A stretch of 64,000 bases of DNA from Dolomitihabitans soli (GTDB lineage: Bacteria; Actinomycetota; Actinomycetes; Streptosporangiales; Streptosporangiaceae). The position numbers and the translations under genes are program-made. The notes under the pieces were generated by a model. It ran no database searches, was not told the DNA's origin, and saw only the letters and a list, made by a program, of their open reading frames with translations. Below are positions 1 to 8,599 of this stretch, piece after piece (positions within the stretch are counted from its first letter, which is position 1; each line of letters starts with the position of its first letter). The DNA lies in assembly GCF_022213955.1 (NCBI RefSeq), contig NZ_JAKNTW010000002.1:558001-622000 (forward strand), written 5' to 3'.

Positions 1-164
1 CGTTCAGCGAGGACCTCGGTGACCGCAAGGCCGCCTACGCCGGCCAGTACACCGTCAAGGGCACGACGCTGACGCTGAACGACAAGACCGGCGTCACCGC
101 CGACGGCACCATCAACGGCGACTCGATCTCGCTCAGCGGATCGACGCTGAAGAAGACGGGCTGA
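1..164 (+). CDS. C-terminal end of a beta-rich protein (partial)
   Basis: An open frame enters from the left edge (codons in phase from base 3) and stops with TGA at 162-164. The 53 visible residues alternate short polar and beta-branched stretches (GQYTVKG, TLTLND, TINGD, SISLSGS) typical of the last strands of a lipocalin-like or beta-barrel secreted protein or lipoprotein. The N-terminus and any signal peptide lie outside the window, so the family cannot be named. Confidence 0.6.
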   Translation, partial: FSEDLGDRKAAYAGQYTVKGTTLTLNDKTGVTADGTINGDSISLSGSTLKKTG

Positions 165-371
165 CCAGGAACGCCGACCACGGAACCAAGGACGGGAGAG
201 ACAATAGCCCGCCGCACCCTTGATCTGGGCCAACAGGCTCTGGACAAGGCCAAGATCGCAGACGTCCCCCAGGTGGCCGCCGCCATCATGCACGCGCCCG
301 TTTCGGAGAGTCTTTCTGAGGTGGAACCTCCTGGGCAGGAGAGTGTTTCGCGGTAGCCCTGGCACCGACAG

Positions 372-710
372 TCAGAGACCGAATCCGAGCAAGATCATCT
401 GCCCGCTCAGGCGATCAGGAGCAGGCGATAACCTACTGATGTCCTGTCGCGGGACATCCGAGCCCGCGGCGAGCCCGCACGAATCGCCGGCATCCCCCTT
501 GGGACCCTGCTCTCCTCGGAGGCCGGGCTGGCCCTCGGGGCCTTCCGGTCCGGTGGGTCCTTCAGGCCCTTCGGCAGCCCATGCAACGTGGGCTTCGGTG
601 GGGAGACACGAGCCCGCCGAGCCGACGATGCGGACGAGACGGGTCACTTTACCGACACATGCATGGACTTCCGGTGAGACCGACGAGGCGGTGGCCACGC
701 CACCAACCAT
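372..710 (-). CDS. Short collagen-like (Gly-X-Y) protein
   Basis: A 112-residue protein with about ten consecutive Gly-X-Y triplets (residues about 48-76: GPEGPTGPEGPEG, then RGEQGPKGDAG), the signature of a bacterial collagen triple helix. A short head precedes it, with two cysteines and a pattern (CVGKV...VRIVGS..SC...E.HVAW) often seen just before collagen repeats in actinobacterial surface proteins. Its ATG (708-710) overlaps the TGA of the upstream glycosidase-like gene by one base, so the two are probably translated together. The last about 30 codons run through a 50-bp repeat found again at 14663-14712, so the native C-terminus is probably lost. No clear signal peptide is seen. Confidence 0.6.
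   Translation of the reverse strand: MVGGVATASSVSPEVHACVGKVTRLVRIVGSAGSCLPTEAHVAWAAEGPEGPTGPEGPEGQPGLRGEQGPKGDAGDSCGLAAGSDVPRQDISRLSPAPDRLSGQMILLGFGL
431..480. repeat. 50-bp direct repeat, copy A
   Basis: Matches 14663-14712 at 46 of 50 bases by eye. Contains the paired motif GAGCCCGC-nnc-GAGCCCGC that also occurs near 8523, 14433 and 61503. It lies in the 3' part of the collagen-like gene and is probably a mobile-element or attachment-site scar. Confidence 0.65.
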
Positions 711-2452
711 CAGCGCACTCTTTCGGGCGAGTATTCGATGAAGATCGGTTCTTCGCCAACCGTGATGGTGTCTCCAGGACGGACGCGCCGGGACGTGCCG
801 TCGAGCCGACGCACTTCCGCGGCCTGCCTCACCGTGGTCCCCGCCGTACCAGTGATCGTCCAGATAACGGCCGCCGGCCGCGTCGTACCACGGTCACCCG
901 AGATCGTGAGCTCGCACTGCCAGACGTTGTCTGGAAGGTTGATGGCGTTCCCATGGCCGCACGACCGACTATGGGCGTGGGCGAGCCAGCGCTGTAGTTG
1001 CTCGGCGGCCAGCGCTGCCGCTGTTGGCACGCCGCCCTCACCCTGCAGGACAAGGGGGATCTTCGTGCTGCCCCAGTTGTAGAAGTACATGCGTTCCAGG
1101 TTCAGATCACGCGCATAGAGGCCGACGAGGAAGTAGCGCACGGCGTAGTCGCGGGCAGTGACGGCATCGAGCGGATCTTGCAGCGGAATCGTGTAGGTGG
1201 TGCCCGTACTCCAGAGCCGCGGATGCACTCCGGCTGCGTGCAGCACGCGGTTGGCAAGAGCCGCCAGCTCCAGCATCGTCTCCGGAGGATCGGAGGCGGT
1301 ACGCTGATGAAGTTTGACGCTGGCCACATCGCAGGAGGTGTAGCCGCCAAGCTCTGCGAACCTCCGCATCACGCCCCGGCCGTCGCTTGTCCACAGTCGG
1401 CCCATTCCTGGGCATACCACGTTGGCCTGCGGATCGACCGCTTTGATGATCCGGCTCGCACGGCGGGTCATCTCCACCAGCGTGCCGACGTCTCCCGTGT
1501 AGAAGCGGTGGTCGTTGCCCAGAGCCCACAGCTCGTAGGCTTCGATGCGCCCGGCATAGCGGCGAACCATCGCCCTGACAAAGGCATCCCAGTCGGCGAG
1601 GTTGTCGGGAGGAGCGGCGCGGGCGCCGTCAGGGTAAGGCGCCGGAGGGCCGCCGGGGCTGGCCCAACCGGGCGTGCCCCCGAAGACGAAAAGTACCGGC
1701 AGTCCCGCACGCTCTGCGCCTTCCACCTGGCGGTCGAGCGTCGACCAGTCAAACTCGCCGCGCCGCTGCTGGATCTGCGACCATCGCGTCGCGCTGTCCC
1801 ACAGCCGGACGGCGCCTACCCGAAAGGACGGCATGGCACCTGTGGCACTGTTGATGGTGACCCCAAAGAGGGTGCCCGGCACGGGGGCCGACGGCAGAAC
1901 CCAGCTCGGGCCCGTTATCCGCTGCGCCTCACCTCGGGGCACCATCAAAGTAGACGACGCGCTTGCCGTCAGCATCAGGAAGCACGCGATGACCACTCCC
2001 GCGCTCGAAAACGTTACTGCGCGCCATCTCCACTGAACCCGCGCCCGTCCCGTCGGGGCGTCCCGCACACTATCCGAGGACTCTCGCCGAGTCGTCTCGG
2101 GCCCGTCCGGCTGCGGCGTCTTGGACGGCATCTCCATGGCAGGCTCCACGCCCGGCAGCGGATCGGCGACCTCCGGCCCGGCGACGGCCCGTATCCACAG
2201 CTGGTGAAGGCGAACCATGTCTTCACGGTCGGCCCGGCACGCCACCGCGATCTGCTCGATAATTGCGAAAGTCGGCGGAACGCCATCGCCGGAACAATAC
2301 CGATGAACGGCCGATTTACTGGCGTTGGCCTTGCGGCCGATCCATTCATAACTGCGGCCGCTACGCTCCTTGATCTCCCTTAGAAGCTGCCCCAACTCCT
2401 CGGAGTGCGATGTTCTGGCCACGGGCTTCCCCAAGCTTTCGCGACGGCGCAT
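710..2452 (-). CDS. HTH - transmembrane - glycoside-hydrolase-like surface protein
   Basis: A 580-residue three-part protein. Residues about 15-75 are an XRE-like helix-turn-helix (LGQLLREIKERSGRSYEWIG, then ASKSAVHRYCSG). Residues about 145-167 are a membrane helix (VTFSSAGVVIACFLMLTASA). Residues about 190-560 look like a TIM-barrel glycosidase of the GH39/GH5 type (RLWDSATRWSQIQ, FDWSTLDRQVEGAERAGLPVLFVF, TPGWAS, YELWALGND). The HTH would be cytosolic and the barrel extracellular. The usual acid/base motif W-N-E-P appears as WALGND, so the catalytic glutamate may be missing and the barrel may only bind sugar. The gene is coupled to the collagen-like gene downstream. The domain reading is by eye; the architecture is known in actinomycetes but poorly characterised. 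Confidence 0.75.
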   Translation of the reverse strand: MRRRESLGKPVARTSHSEELGQLLREIKERSGRSYEWIGRKANASKSAVHRYCSGDGVPPTFAIIEQIAVACRADREDMVRLHQLWIRAVAGPEVADPLPGVEPAMEMPSKTPQPDGPETTRRESSDSVRDAPTGRARVQWRWRAVTFSSAGVVIACFLMLTASASSTLMVPRGEAQRITGPSWVLPSAPVPGTLFGVTINSATGAMPSFRVGAVRLWDSATRWSQIQQRRGEFDWSTLDRQVEGAERAGLPVLFVFGGTPGWASPGGPPAPYPDGARAAPPDNLADWDAFVRAMVRRYAGRIEAYELWALGNDHRFYTGDVGTLVEMTRRASRIIKAVDPQANVVCPGMGRLWTSDGRGVMRRFAELGGYTSCDVASVKLHQRTASDPPETMLELAALANRVLHAAGVHPRLWSTGTTYTIPLQDPLDAVTARDYAVRYFLVGLYARDLNLERMYFYNWGSTKIPLVLQGEGGVPTAAALAAEQLQRWLAHAHSRSCGHGNAINLPDNVWQCELTISGDRGTTRPAAVIWTITGTAGTTVRQAAEVRRLDGTSRRVRPGDTITVGEEPIFIEYSPERVR

Positions 2453-2726
2453 CTCACCACGCTACACGCAGAATATGAACATATCCCGGGACGAACCATC
2501 TGTGTTGATCACGGTTGCGGAGAAAACGGCGATCATCCTTCTGTAGCATTTGCCTAATGCCACTCACTCTAAGTTGATCAGGAGGTAAGGGCGAGCTCGG
2601 GAAGGTTCGCGAGGTTGACCGTGGCAGGTCCGTCGTGCCGTACCCCGACATCGCCAGGCTTCTTGACGCGGTACGGGTTGTGGCGGGCGCGCTTCACTTC
2701 CCTCTCTGTCAGTCTCGTGTGAGACA

Positions 2727-3225
2727 TGGGACGACCCCAGGCACAAGGCCGAACGCGGGCTGCTCATCCAGTCTGCCGCTTACACCGCCGCCCGAGGCGG
2801 TGACCGAAGCACGATGCGCGAACTCGCCGGCGAGGCAGTGGACATCGCGGCCCGGCTCGGAGGCACCACACTCCTACGCGATCACGGCGGCGGTTTCAGC
2901 CCGACACCCGTTCAGCTGCACCGAATCTCCGCCGAACAAACAGCAGGAGAAGCCGGCGAGGCCATCACCGCCCGCCCACCAGATATCACCCGGCAAACTG
3001 CCCACTGTGGAGCGCCGCACCCGCTACTACACCGACGCCGTACGCGCCTACGGCCAGTGGGACAAGCGCGAGGAATGCGTCCGAGCCCTGCTTAGCGCCG
3101 AACGGCGGGCCCCCGAGGAGACCCACGCCCGTCCCGCCGTACGCGATTTGGTATCAGGACTCCTGGTGTCCGGGCGGACCACTCCCGAGCTTCGAGGACT
3201 CGCTCTACGCTGTGGCAATACCTGA
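2727..3225 (+). pseudogene. C-terminal remnant of an XRE-family regulator
   Basis: Two frames together spell the C-terminal half of a common actinobacterial XRE-type regulator: frame 1 reads KAERGLLIQSAAYTAARGGD and TMRELAGEAVDIAARLGGTT to about 2990; frame 2 continues with TVERRTRYYTDAVRAYGQWD, KREECVRALL and SGLLVSGRTTPELRGLALRCG to a TGA at 3223-3225. The DNA-binding N-terminus is absent and a frameshift separates the halves, so this is a non-functional remnant. Confidence 0.6.
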
Positions 3226-3561
3226 CCAACTCCGCGCGGCTGAGCACGACGTGCCTCCACGCACCCTTGAGCACCGATCGGCTACGCATATGCCTGCATC
3301 CATAGATGGATGCAGGCATGCGCACACATCGACGCACGCGCTGTCGTCTTACCCTCACAGGCCGCCGTGCCCCAAGGGCCATCCCATGACGGGCTGAAAC
3401 AGCAGCTCACGGCGCCTGTTTCGTCCCACTGTCCCAGGTTCCTCCCATTCCATGGCAAAGCGTGCGAGGCGTTGGCAGGATTGCCGCCACCGGCCTGGAC
3501 CACGCGTCGCAGCGACGAATCCGGGTTCGGTCGTTCACTCAATTACGAAGGAGTAGCGGAA
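3226..3561. other. Intergenic stretch with one strong hairpin
   Basis: No convincing gene between the regulator remnant and the secreted protein. It holds the palindrome at 3291-3318 and, just before 3562, a good ribosome binding site (AAGGAG at 3547-3552). The hairpin plus 240 bp of leader leave room for a promoter, but no clear -10/-35 pair was picked out. Confidence 0.5.
3291..3318. terminator. Perfect 28-bp palindrome (hairpin)
   Basis: The two arms TGCCTGCATCCAT and ATGGATGCAGGCA are exactly complementary around AG; flanking CGCAT and ATGCG extend the stem imperfectly. No T-run follows, so it could be a terminator of the upstream remnant or a protein-binding operator. Confidence 0.5.
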
Positions 3562-4023
3562 ATGCATGGAAGAAAAGCAGCGGCTTCCGTACCGGCGCGC
3601 GTATCCGCCGCCGTCGCGGGAATGGTGACCCTGTTCGTCTGTTTCATGGCTGCGCCACCCGCCCACGCCGAGCCGGCGCCCCCGAAGGACACCATCGTGA
3701 TGTCCGACACACCGCCCCCAGGCGAGGTGGCTCCCCTCGGCGCGAGCTGCGGAGGACTGACCAACCCCTGCGGGATCGCCTACAACCGCACGGGCAGCAC
3801 CCTGCAACTCAGCCGCGACGCCAACAGCCGTCTCTACTGCGGCGCGGTCGGCCCCTACCGCAACCTGCCCAGCGGCCGAAACTCCAACGCCTACGGCCCG
3901 ACGCACTGGCCCGACGTCGACTGCGTCCGTTCGAACAGCAGATGGATCGTCACCAACGGCCGGGTCTACCCGCCCGGGGAGTGGATCAGGATCTGGACCT
4001 CCAAGTGGTTCTACGGCGCCTGA
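3562..4023 (+). CDS. Small secreted protein
   Basis: A 153-residue protein starting at ATG 3562, chosen because AAGGAG stands 9 bases upstream and a classic Sec signal follows: basic MHGRK, hydrophobic VAGMVTLFVCFMAAPP and cleavage near AHA-EP (about residue 33). The mature part is rich in Asn, Tyr, Trp and Pro, with four cysteines that could form two disulphides. No family recognised. It probably acts outside the cell. A terminator-like hairpin follows at 4164-4198. Confidence 0.75.
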   Translation: MHGRKAAASVPARVSAAVAGMVTLFVCFMAAPPAHAEPAPPKDTIVMSDTPPPGEVAPLGASCGGLTNPCGIAYNRTGSTLQLSRDANSRLYCGAVGPYRNLPSGRNSNAYGPTHWPDVDCVRSNSRWIVTNGRVYPPGEWIRIWTSKWFYGA

Positions 4024-4163
4024 TCCGGCGGGACGTCCCCTTGGCGTTCCGGGGGCCCGGCCCCACCGGATGAAGGAACCGGTACGGCTCGCACGCGCGA
4101 TCGTCTGAGCTCAGCCGACGGCGGCTCCGGGAGCGATCCGTCATCCGCTGACGCCGCACCACA

Positions 4164-4198
4164 ACAGGGCCCCCGCGTGATCCGCGCGGGGACCCTGT
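4164..4198 (+). terminator. Terminator-like hairpin
   Basis: Arms ACAGGGcCCCCGCG and CGCGGGGaCCCTGT (one internal mismatch) about a short loop, 140 bp downstream of the secreted-protein gene. No strong T-tract. Confidence 0.45.
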
Positions 4199-4322
4199 GC
4201 ACTTCCCAGCTTCCGGGTCGGGAATGCCCCGGTAGGCACCCTGTCCCGCTCGGAAACCCGGTTTAGTGCCGTGAGCTGGGGTTTCGCTGCACGATCAGCA
4301 GCGTTGGTGGGACCATATCGAG

Positions 4323-4760
4323 GTGTTGTCGCTGCTCTACCGGTTGATGAGATGTCTGCTCGGCTTGCTTGCGATGCTGGTTCGGTCTGATCTGTCCAAG
4401 GACATCGAACTCCTGGTGCTGCGTCACGAGAAGTAGGTGCTGCGCCGTCAGCTGCGTGGTCGGCCACGGTGGGACCACGCCGACCGGCTCTGGCTTACGG
4501 CGTTGTCCGGGCTGGTGAACCGCCGCCGCTGGGCGGAGATCTTCCCGGTGACCCGGCCACGATCCTGCACTGGCACCGTCACATGGTCGCCCGCAAGTGG
4601 ACCTACCCTCAAACAAAGGGTCCGCCAGCTGACCTCCGACAACCGCACCCTCGACGAGCGGCTCAAAGCCGCCCGATCCAACCTCCGCTTCCAGGACCGG
4701 CGCGTCGCCGACCTCGAAACCAGATCACCGACCCCGCGGCAAGCCGGCTCCGTCACACCA
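4323..4760 (+). pseudogene. IS3-like transposase fragment fused to a DUF6262-type fragment
   Basis: From GTG 4323 the frame reads the N-terminus of an actinobacterial transposase (LSKDIELLVLRHEK-stop-VLRRQLRGRP, then RLWLTALSGLVNRRRWAEIF) with an in-frame TAG at 4434-4436. A frameshift near 4558 leads to ILHWHRHMVARKWTYP. At about 4608 the sequence switches to KQRVRQLTSDNRTLDERLKA and LRFQDRRVADLE, typical of the C-terminus of DUF6262 (Tn554-type accessory) proteins. Two different mobile elements have been joined and both are broken. Confidence 0.7.
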
Positions 4761-4775
4761 ACCCGTCGCCTCCAA

Positions 4776-5156
4776 TCACGGACCGGACGCGAGCCGGATT
4801 CCCTCGACTCGCGGCAGGCTGGTGGGCATCTCGTCGGTGACCCAGGCGTATTCCAGTCCCGCCAGGGCCGCACCGTCCTCGACCCATACGAGCAACTCGC
4901 CGACGTACTCGCCGCACTCGTTCAGCACTTGCGCGTCCACCGGTACGAGATTGCTGACCAGTGAAGCTCGCTGCACGGGCTCACGCACTCTCAGGTCGAT
5001 GCTCACCGATCTGGGCGTCCAGGTGGCGATGACCTCTGCCTGATTGATTTGGCTCCGTAGTTCTGACGCGCCGACGAAGTTGCTGGTCAGGATGTGTTCC
5101 AGCACGGCTTTCTCAGCGGCGTTCAGCGGGCGCGGAACTATGGGAACTGGTGGCAT
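4776..5156 (-). CDS. Conserved hypothetical protein (126 aa)
   Basis: Intact small acidic protein with an actinobacterial style (VPRPLNAAEKAVLEHIL, VDAQVLNECGEYVGELLVWV, LAGLEYAWVTDEMPTSLP). The alternation suggests an alpha/beta fold of the kind seen in many solitary actinobacterial hypotheticals near toxin or mobile-element regions. No catalytic motif. It is transcribed away from the divergent 5287 gene, and the 130-bp gap presumably holds both promoters. Confidence 0.65.
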   Translation of the reverse strand: MPPVPIVPRPLNAAEKAVLEHILTSNFVGASELRSQINQAEVIATWTPRSVSIDLRVREPVQRASLVSNLVPVDAQVLNECGEYVGELLVWVEDGAALAGLEYAWVTDEMPTSLPRVEGIRLASGP

Positions 5157-5286
5157 GCCCCCATGATGCCCTGGCCACCTCCCGGGCTACCTGCCCGTTC
5201 CCTGACGATCGTGCTTCGCCCATGTCGCTGACACGGGCGAAGCACGATCGGTCCTTGTCACAGGCGCGTCCTATCGTGAGTGGGTG

Positions 5287-5664
5287 ATGAAGTGGCTCCG
5301 CTGTTACTGGGACGAAGAGGATATCTGGTTCTACTTCGAGCTTGACCCCGATGGACAGGTGATCCGGCAGGTCGCGCTCCAAGAGTCCGAGCGGACTCCT
5401 CTGAACGCGGCGGCACTCGACGAGTGGCAGCGCGCCGAGGAGATCGGCCGCCTGGCGGAGTACGAAGCCGAGTACGGACTGACCGCAGAGCTGCCCTTCC
5501 AGCAATGGGAGGGTCACGATCCGGAGTGGCTGTCGGCCGACGAGTTCGAAGGCGTCTGGACGACCGCCCGCCAGCAGATCACGGCTCGTCCCACTGATCC
5601 TTTCGACGTCAGCCCGACCAATCACGGACACCGTGATACGGATGCTGTCAGCGAAAGGGACTGA
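5287..5664 (+). CDS. Conserved hypothetical protein (RCYWDEED family)
   Basis: A 125-residue protein from ATG 5287 (a GTG directly before it is an alternative start). It opens with MKWLRCYWDEEDIWFYFELD, a W/Y/D-rich head found in a widespread uncharacterised actinobacterial family, and ends in a polar tail. It sits 4 bp upstream of the next gene, so the two form an operon. Function unknown; the small acidic form and the neighbourhood would fit an immunity or antitoxin role, but nothing shows that. Confidence 0.7.
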   Translation: MKWLRCYWDEEDIWFYFELDPDGQVIRQVALQESERTPLNAAALDEWQRAEEIGRLAEYEAEYGLTAELPFQQWEGHDPEWLSADEFEGVWTTARQQITARPTDPFDVSPTNHGHRDTDAVSERD

Positions 5665-5668
5665 TTCC

Positions 5669-5947
5669 ATGCCAGACGAGCCGCAACGGCCGCTCAGCGA
5701 ACTCCACCCCGGCGATCGCATCCAAGCGACAATCACCAGCCATCAACCATGGGGCCTCACGGCCAAGATCAACGGATACGAACCCGTCGGCGCATCGCTG
5801 GACGCTATCCGCCGTGGCAGCGAGCCAGGAGTGCGGCGACTGACCCAAGACCTCCCGCCGGTGGGGATAACCATCGAGCTGATCGTCGGTGAAGTGCGCT
5901 CATGGCACTACGAGCCGTGGGTATGGGTGGATCTCACGAGCCCCTAG
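5669..5947 (+). CDS. Small S1/OB-fold-like protein
   Basis: A 92-residue protein beginning 4 bp after the upstream stop. The head (LHPGDRIQATITSHQPWGLTAKING) resembles an S1 RNA-binding-type OB fold, with the typical G-D and W-G-L turns, and the tail is beta-rich. It may bind RNA; that is inference from pattern only. Its TAG stop is contributed by the CTAG at the edge of the MITE-like element at 5944, so the original C-terminus may have been replaced by that insertion. Confidence 0.65.
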   Translation: MPDEPQRPLSELHPGDRIQATITSHQPWGLTAKINGYEPVGASLDAIRRGSEPGVRRLTQDLPPVGITIELIVGEVRSWHYEPWVWVDLTSP

Positions 5948-6126
5948 TACTACAGCCAAACTTCCACGTTCCCGCAGGTCAGCGGCACCGTCGAAGGCAC
6001 TCGAATCTGACGATTGATCAGATTCGAGTGCCTTCGCGCCGCGCTCACCAGAAGGAATCCTGGCCTGACAGTCCAGGTGAGCGTGCTGCCGAAAGTGATC
6101 CGAGCGAAGTCCGGCTGTAGTGCTAG
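5944..6126. mobile_element. MITE-like element with terminal inverted repeats
   Basis: The ends CTAGTACTACAGCC (5944-5957) and GGCTGTAGTGCTAG (6113-6126) are inverted repeats with one mismatch in 14. CTAG at both outer edges could be a 4-bp target duplication (inference). The 183-bp body has no transposase frame and carries the long hairpin at 5993-6035. Confidence 0.55.
5993..6035 (+). terminator. 18-bp perfect stem hairpin
   Basis: Arms GAAGGCACTCGAATCTGA and TCAGATTCGAGTGCCTTC are exact complements around a 7-base loop, 45 bp after the stop of the small OB-like gene. It would end that operon and may have been carried in with the surrounding element. Confidence 0.65.
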
Positions 6127-6299
6127 CTGGGCCGGAGCTCGCCCTCAGCCTGCCCTTCCAAGTCACTCGGTTCAATGACAGGCGTCACCGCCCAGGCGAC
6201 GCGGTCGAGAACCACTCCAGGCGATGGCGATGAACCGTAACGGACATGTAGTCTATGAATCGCTGCAGTTCAGAGCCGGTATCCGAGCTCCTGCGGTCG

Positions 6300-6835
6300 G
6301 TAAACACGGCAACCACGCCCGGCCGCACCAGGCGCTGAACATGGCCACCCCAGCCAGCCGGTTCCGCCCGCACGGCCCTGCCCGCGACGAGGCCGCGCCC
6401 GCCCGATCACACCAGCCGGAGCCCGGACTGGTGGTGACCGAGCCACCACCGCCCTCGACCGCAGCAGCGGTGGAGTTCGATATCCGTGTCCGGCCCAGCG
6501 GAGAGATCAACCTGGTGCCCGGCCGGCAGCGCGTCGGGGTGAGCCAAGGACTCACCGGCCGGACCCTGACCGTCTGGGCCGGCCTGCGCAGTATCCACCT
6601 GATGCTGGACGGGCACCTGGTGCGCACCGTGGCCAGCCGTCTCCTGCCCGAACATCTGGCCTACCTGGCCATGCGCGGGGCCCGCCCGGCGGGAGAGGAA
6701 CCCGCCGCCGCGGCACTGCCACGGCTCAATGGACGGCCGATGCTGGCTTCGGGCCAAGCCGTCGAGGTCACCCATCACTCGTCTCTACGTCCGCGGCAAG
6801 GACACCCAGCCGAGCTGACGTCAAGCATGTCCTGA
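6300..6835 (+). pseudogene. IS481-family transposase C-terminal remnant
   Basis: Encodes the end of an IS481 transposase: HARPHQALNMATPASRFRPHG, then a beta-rich tail (VRPSGEINLVPGRQRVGVSQ, LDGHLVRTV) typical of actinobacterial IS481 proteins. The DDE core upstream is gone; the reading frame starts in unrelated sequence. Non-functional. Confidence 0.7.
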
Positions 6836-7275
6836 TGCCGGAGCGTCAAGCATGTCTTGAGACCTCACATTGACAAGGGCTGGGTGGTCGGCTCAGCAGG
6901 TGTGCGATCTGAGCACAGTGAGAGCTGCGCCCACACCGCGTGACCACAGCCCGGATCTCCAGCCACTCCCACCTTGACCGACAGCGCGACCACCCCGAGC
7001 AGCCCTCTTCCACCCTCACGGAGATCGCCGACATACCGAGGGTCAGCTCGGGGATCACTTTGGCCCGCCATGCCGAAGTCAGGTACTCCGCCGCCACCCA
7101 GGTCGTAGACGACGATCCGGAACGCCTGCAGGCCCCGCAGCACCTCCATCACGAAGAAGCCGCCCGCCGCGCCCGAGCGTTTCCTCTCACGCTTCCAACC
7201 GAGTAGGGACTGGACCAGCATCGCTGCGAGCCACCGCAATCGGAGCGTAGAAGCAGCCGAGGCTGCTCGAACGGA
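6836..7275. other. No supported gene
   Basis: Short overlapping frames occur on both strands here but none has a recognisable family, good ribosome site or consistent codon bias. Probably scar sequence between the IS481 remnant and the kinase gene. Confidence 0.4.
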
Positions 7276-7818
7276 TCAGGCCTCCGGTACCGGCTCAGCG
7301 CGAGCCAATCCGGACTGGTGGAGGATCAGCTCAACCGTCTCCGTCAGGGTGCTGTCCTGGCCGATAACCGCCTCCGCGACCCTGGCGAGGAGATCCCGCT
7401 CGCGATACCAGTCACGCATCTCCGCCTCCCCGAACTGGCCATGTTGTGGCCGGAGGGCGTGTCGTCGGAGCGTCTCTCCGAACGGCACATCCAAGTAGAA
7501 GAAGCAGGTACGGCCGGCGTGATCACGGTGGAGCCCGGCCAGCATCTCCTCGTAACGGGAAGCGGTGAGAATGCCTTCCAGAATGACGTGATAACCATGG
7601 TCGAGGGCGTGCCGGGTGATGGTGTCGAGCAGGCCGATGTTCACCCCGCCAGGGACATCCAGCTCGCGCAGGAGCTCTCGCCGGATGACGTCCTGACTGA
7701 CCAACGCCAGTCCGCGCCGACCATGAGTTTCTCGTACGGATCGCGCCACGCTGGTCTTACCCGACCCCGAATTCCCTCGAATCACGATCAACCGGGTCTC
7801 TGCTGCGCCTGCCTTCAC
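7276..7818 (-). CDS. P-loop kinase-like ATPase
   Basis: A 180-residue AAA/zeta-like kinase. It opens with RLIVIRGNSGSGKTSVARSV, a textbook Walker A, then a Walker B-like YHVILEG and a lid region (FGETLRRHALRP, MRDWYRERDLL). Such proteins phosphorylate small molecules or nucleosides, or act as stand-alone enzymes of unknown substrate. GTG 7818 fits the usual start of the family. The frame stays open upstream to 8073, but that part has no family resemblance. Substrate unknown. Confidence 0.75.
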   Translation of the reverse strand: MKAGAAETRLIVIRGNSGSGKTSVARSVRETHGRRGLALVSQDVIRRELLRELDVPGGVNIGLLDTITRHALDHGYHVILEGILTASRYEEMLAGLHRDHAGRTCFFYLDVPFGETLRRHALRPQHGQFGEAEMRDWYRERDLLARVAEAVIGQDSTLTETVELILHQSGLARAEPVPEA

Positions 7819-8084
7819 CCGGGCAGGATAGTGAAATCGGTGGACGAGACGGTGGAGGTGCCGGTCGCTGTCCCTCGTCGATTTCGGCTGCCCGGACACC
7901 CAGCCGGGCAACGCTTCGCGGTACGCCAGCACGTCCTGGCCGTCATCGAGGACGCCACCAGGCGCGTCCGCGTACCCGGGCTCCACGGCCCACCCCGACC
8001 GCCAGTGCCGCGTCAAAACGCAGCCATGATGGCTCTTGACCTGTGGTCTGACGGAAACCGCCCCCGCAGACAAGATCGCGTCTT

Positions 8085-8310
8085 GTGCTTGTCCACCTGC
8101 TCTATCTCATCACGCTGCGGATGTTCGGCTGGCTGATGTTGCTGGGCCGTAGCCAAGCGTCGAAGAACGTGGAAACCATGGTGCTGCGTCACGAAGTGGC
8201 AGTGCTACGGCGCCAGGTCGAACGCCCCAAGCCGGACTGGGCCGATCGAGCCGTCCTGACAGCGTTGGCCCGGTGGCTGCCGGCGGCACTGCGGGCATCT
8301 CCGGTGAGTA
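8085..8310 (+). pseudogene. IS3-like transposase N-terminal fragment
   Basis: From GTG 8085: [60 protein letters not shown], the start of a common actinobacterial integrase-core transposase, cut off near 8310 where unrelated sequence begins. Confidence 0.7.
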
Positions 8311-8406
8311 CGCTGACCCGCCCGGCGGTGTCCTGCCGTACGGCGTGCACGAGGTTGGCGCAGGCGAACCGCGCCCAGCACTCCTTGTACTCGGCCCCCC
8401 GAGCGA

Positions 8407-8545
8407 CCTTCGGACCGGCAATCGGGCTGCCGACTCACCATGGCGCGTCCGGCATCCGTTGCCGACACGGCGATGTGGGCGGTGGCGAGGCACCCGTCTC
8501 AGGCGTCGCCGTCACAGGGCCGAACCCGCAACGAGCCCGCACCCA
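8407..8545. repeat. Third, partial copy of the tRNA-downstream repeat
   Basis: By eye, similar to 14284-14400 (ACGGCGATGTGGGCGGTGGC shared exactly) and to a lesser degree to 61405-61470. It ends with CCGCAACGAGCCCGCAC, as at 14694-14712. Probably an older att-type scar. Confidence 0.5.
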
Positions 8546-8599
8546 ACCGCTGACCCACATTGTGTGATCCTCATAACGACGATCTGACCGTGCGCGCAG

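Noticed and set aside
220-741. Plus-strand 173-codon frame opposite the collagen-like gene
   Set aside because: Arg/Pro-rich shadow of the minus-strand Gly-X-Y repeats; no ribosome site.
998-2383. 461-codon plus-strand frame opposite the HTH-glycosidase gene
   Set aside because: Antisense shadow; the minus-strand frame has clear domains and a sensible start.
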